Shown here in pieces: positions 62,707 through 64,000 of a stretch of 64,000 bases of DNA. The first letter of the stretch is position 1. Every line of letters begins with the position of its first letter. The DNA is from Spirosoma fluviale (lineage in GTDB: Bacteria; Bacteroidota; Bacteroidia; Cytophagales; Spirosomataceae), in contig CAMDJW010000002.1 in assembly GCA_945901025.1 (NCBI GenBank), positions 62,001 through 126,000 of the forward strand. Reading direction: 5' to 3'. Under the pieces are notes generated by a model. The model was not told the origin of the DNA and ran no database searches. It saw nothing but the letters and a program-made list of their open reading frames with translations. Made by a program: the position numbers and the translations under genes.

Positions 62707-62937
62707 TTATTGAACTCCCTCTGCCAAAACTAAAACTTTGTTATTTAAAACTTCAACCACCCCACCCTCAATCTTAAAAGCTTGTTTATCTGCGACAAGT
62801 TCGCCCTTTTGTAAAGTACTTACAATCGCAGCGTGATCATTTAATATTTGAAACGACCCATCTACACCCGGAAGTGTTACAACAGATGCTTCGCCAGCAA
62901 ATACTTTACGATCAGGAGTTATAATTTCTAAATACAT
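62707..62937 (-). CDS. atpC: ATP synthase F1 epsilon subunit, short form
   Basis: A 76-aa subunit. It has only the N-terminal beta-sandwich: LEIITPDRKVFAGEASVVTLPGVDGSFQIL and the later KIEGGVVEVLNNKVLVLAEG. The C-terminal helical hairpin that inhibits ATP hydrolysis in E. coli is missing, which is usual in Bacteroidota. It lies six bases after atpD. Confidence 0.93.
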   Translation of the reverse strand: MYLEIITPDRKVFAGEASVVTLPGVDGSFQILNDHAAIVSTLQKGELVADKQAFKIEGGVVEVLNNKVLVLAEGVQ

Positions 62938-62943
62938 TTTTTT

Positions 62944-64000
<1,057 letters not shown>

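Overview
The window is a gene-dense, AT-rich chromosomal segment of a Bacteroidota bacterium, most likely order Cytophagales (a Spirosomaceae/Cytophagaceae-type freshwater or soil heterotroph). The grounds are SusC/SusD pairs, long FG-GAP/ASPIC proteins, a type IX secretion (T9SS) C-terminal sorting domain with an SprE/PorW-like lipoprotein, LytS/LytTR regulation, an alpha-beta fused 2-oxo-acid dehydrogenase E1, DUF1573, DUF4295, DUF4301 and DUF6702 proteins, and promoters of the Bacteroidota type (TTG ... TAnnTTTG) with little Shine-Dalgarno. The genus is inference; no rRNA is present.

Layout. 1-2709 (-): cell-elongation genes rodA (cut by the window edge) and mrdA/PBP2 behind a small AtpZ-like protein. 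2826-8728 (+): tight operon of an SprE/PorW-like TPR lipoprotein, a class A PBP and a haem/FG-GAP lipoprotein. 8725-17340 (-): nutrient-uptake locus of SusC (broken by an in-frame TAG), SusD, a terminator, and a 1168-aa FG-GAP/ASPIC lipoprotein. 17812-19647: uvrC. 19644-23729 (-): fused E1 dehydrogenase followed by nuoI, nuoJ and nuoK. 23828-24208: DUF1573. 24292-27973 (-): secreted DUF1080/PA14 protein and propeller-cytochrome c. 28112-29945 (+): LytS/LytTR two-component pair, then a flippase. 31507-33758 (+): coiled-coil protein, zapA, rny. 33871-35687: GNAT, pseudouridine synthase, Rrf2 regulator. 35875-36818 (-): rpsL-rpsG with its own promoter and terminator. 36958-41938: uxuA, DUF4301 and recQ. 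41899-50407 (-): nuoD, polyprenyl synthase, rhomboid, dxr, rseP, DUF6702, lon. 50585-52016 (+): rpmG, DUF4295, ftsY. 52017-53687 (-): glnS. 53948-57636 (+): T9SS cargo protein with an internal 267-bp duplication, then a frameshifted Ycf48-like gene. 57616-59852 (-): era and der. 59952-60024: initiator tRNA. 60181-62703: lone LytTR regulator, OmpA lipoprotein, MarR regulator, orphan lipoprotein. 62707-64000 (-): atpC and atpD (5' cut by the edge).

How the genes work together. Much of the window is envelope biology: peptidoglycan synthesis (PBP2, RodA, PBP1A), T9SS, OmpA anchoring, isoprenoid precursor supply (DXR and a prenyl synthase), intramembrane proteolysis (RseP and a rhomboid) and glycan uptake or breakdown. 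Respiration appears in scattered pieces: nuoD alone, nuoIJK behind E1, atpD-atpC, and an isolated AtpZ-like gene.

I see no mobile element, CRISPR array, phage or obvious defence system. The most unusual signals are two broken genes (SusC stop codon, Ycf48-like frameshift), a 14-bp direct repeat with 21-bp period next to a stand-alone LytTR gene, a repeat-bearing tail on NuoI, split nuo and str gene clusters, and a candidate ZapA partner. None amounts to a clearly new system.
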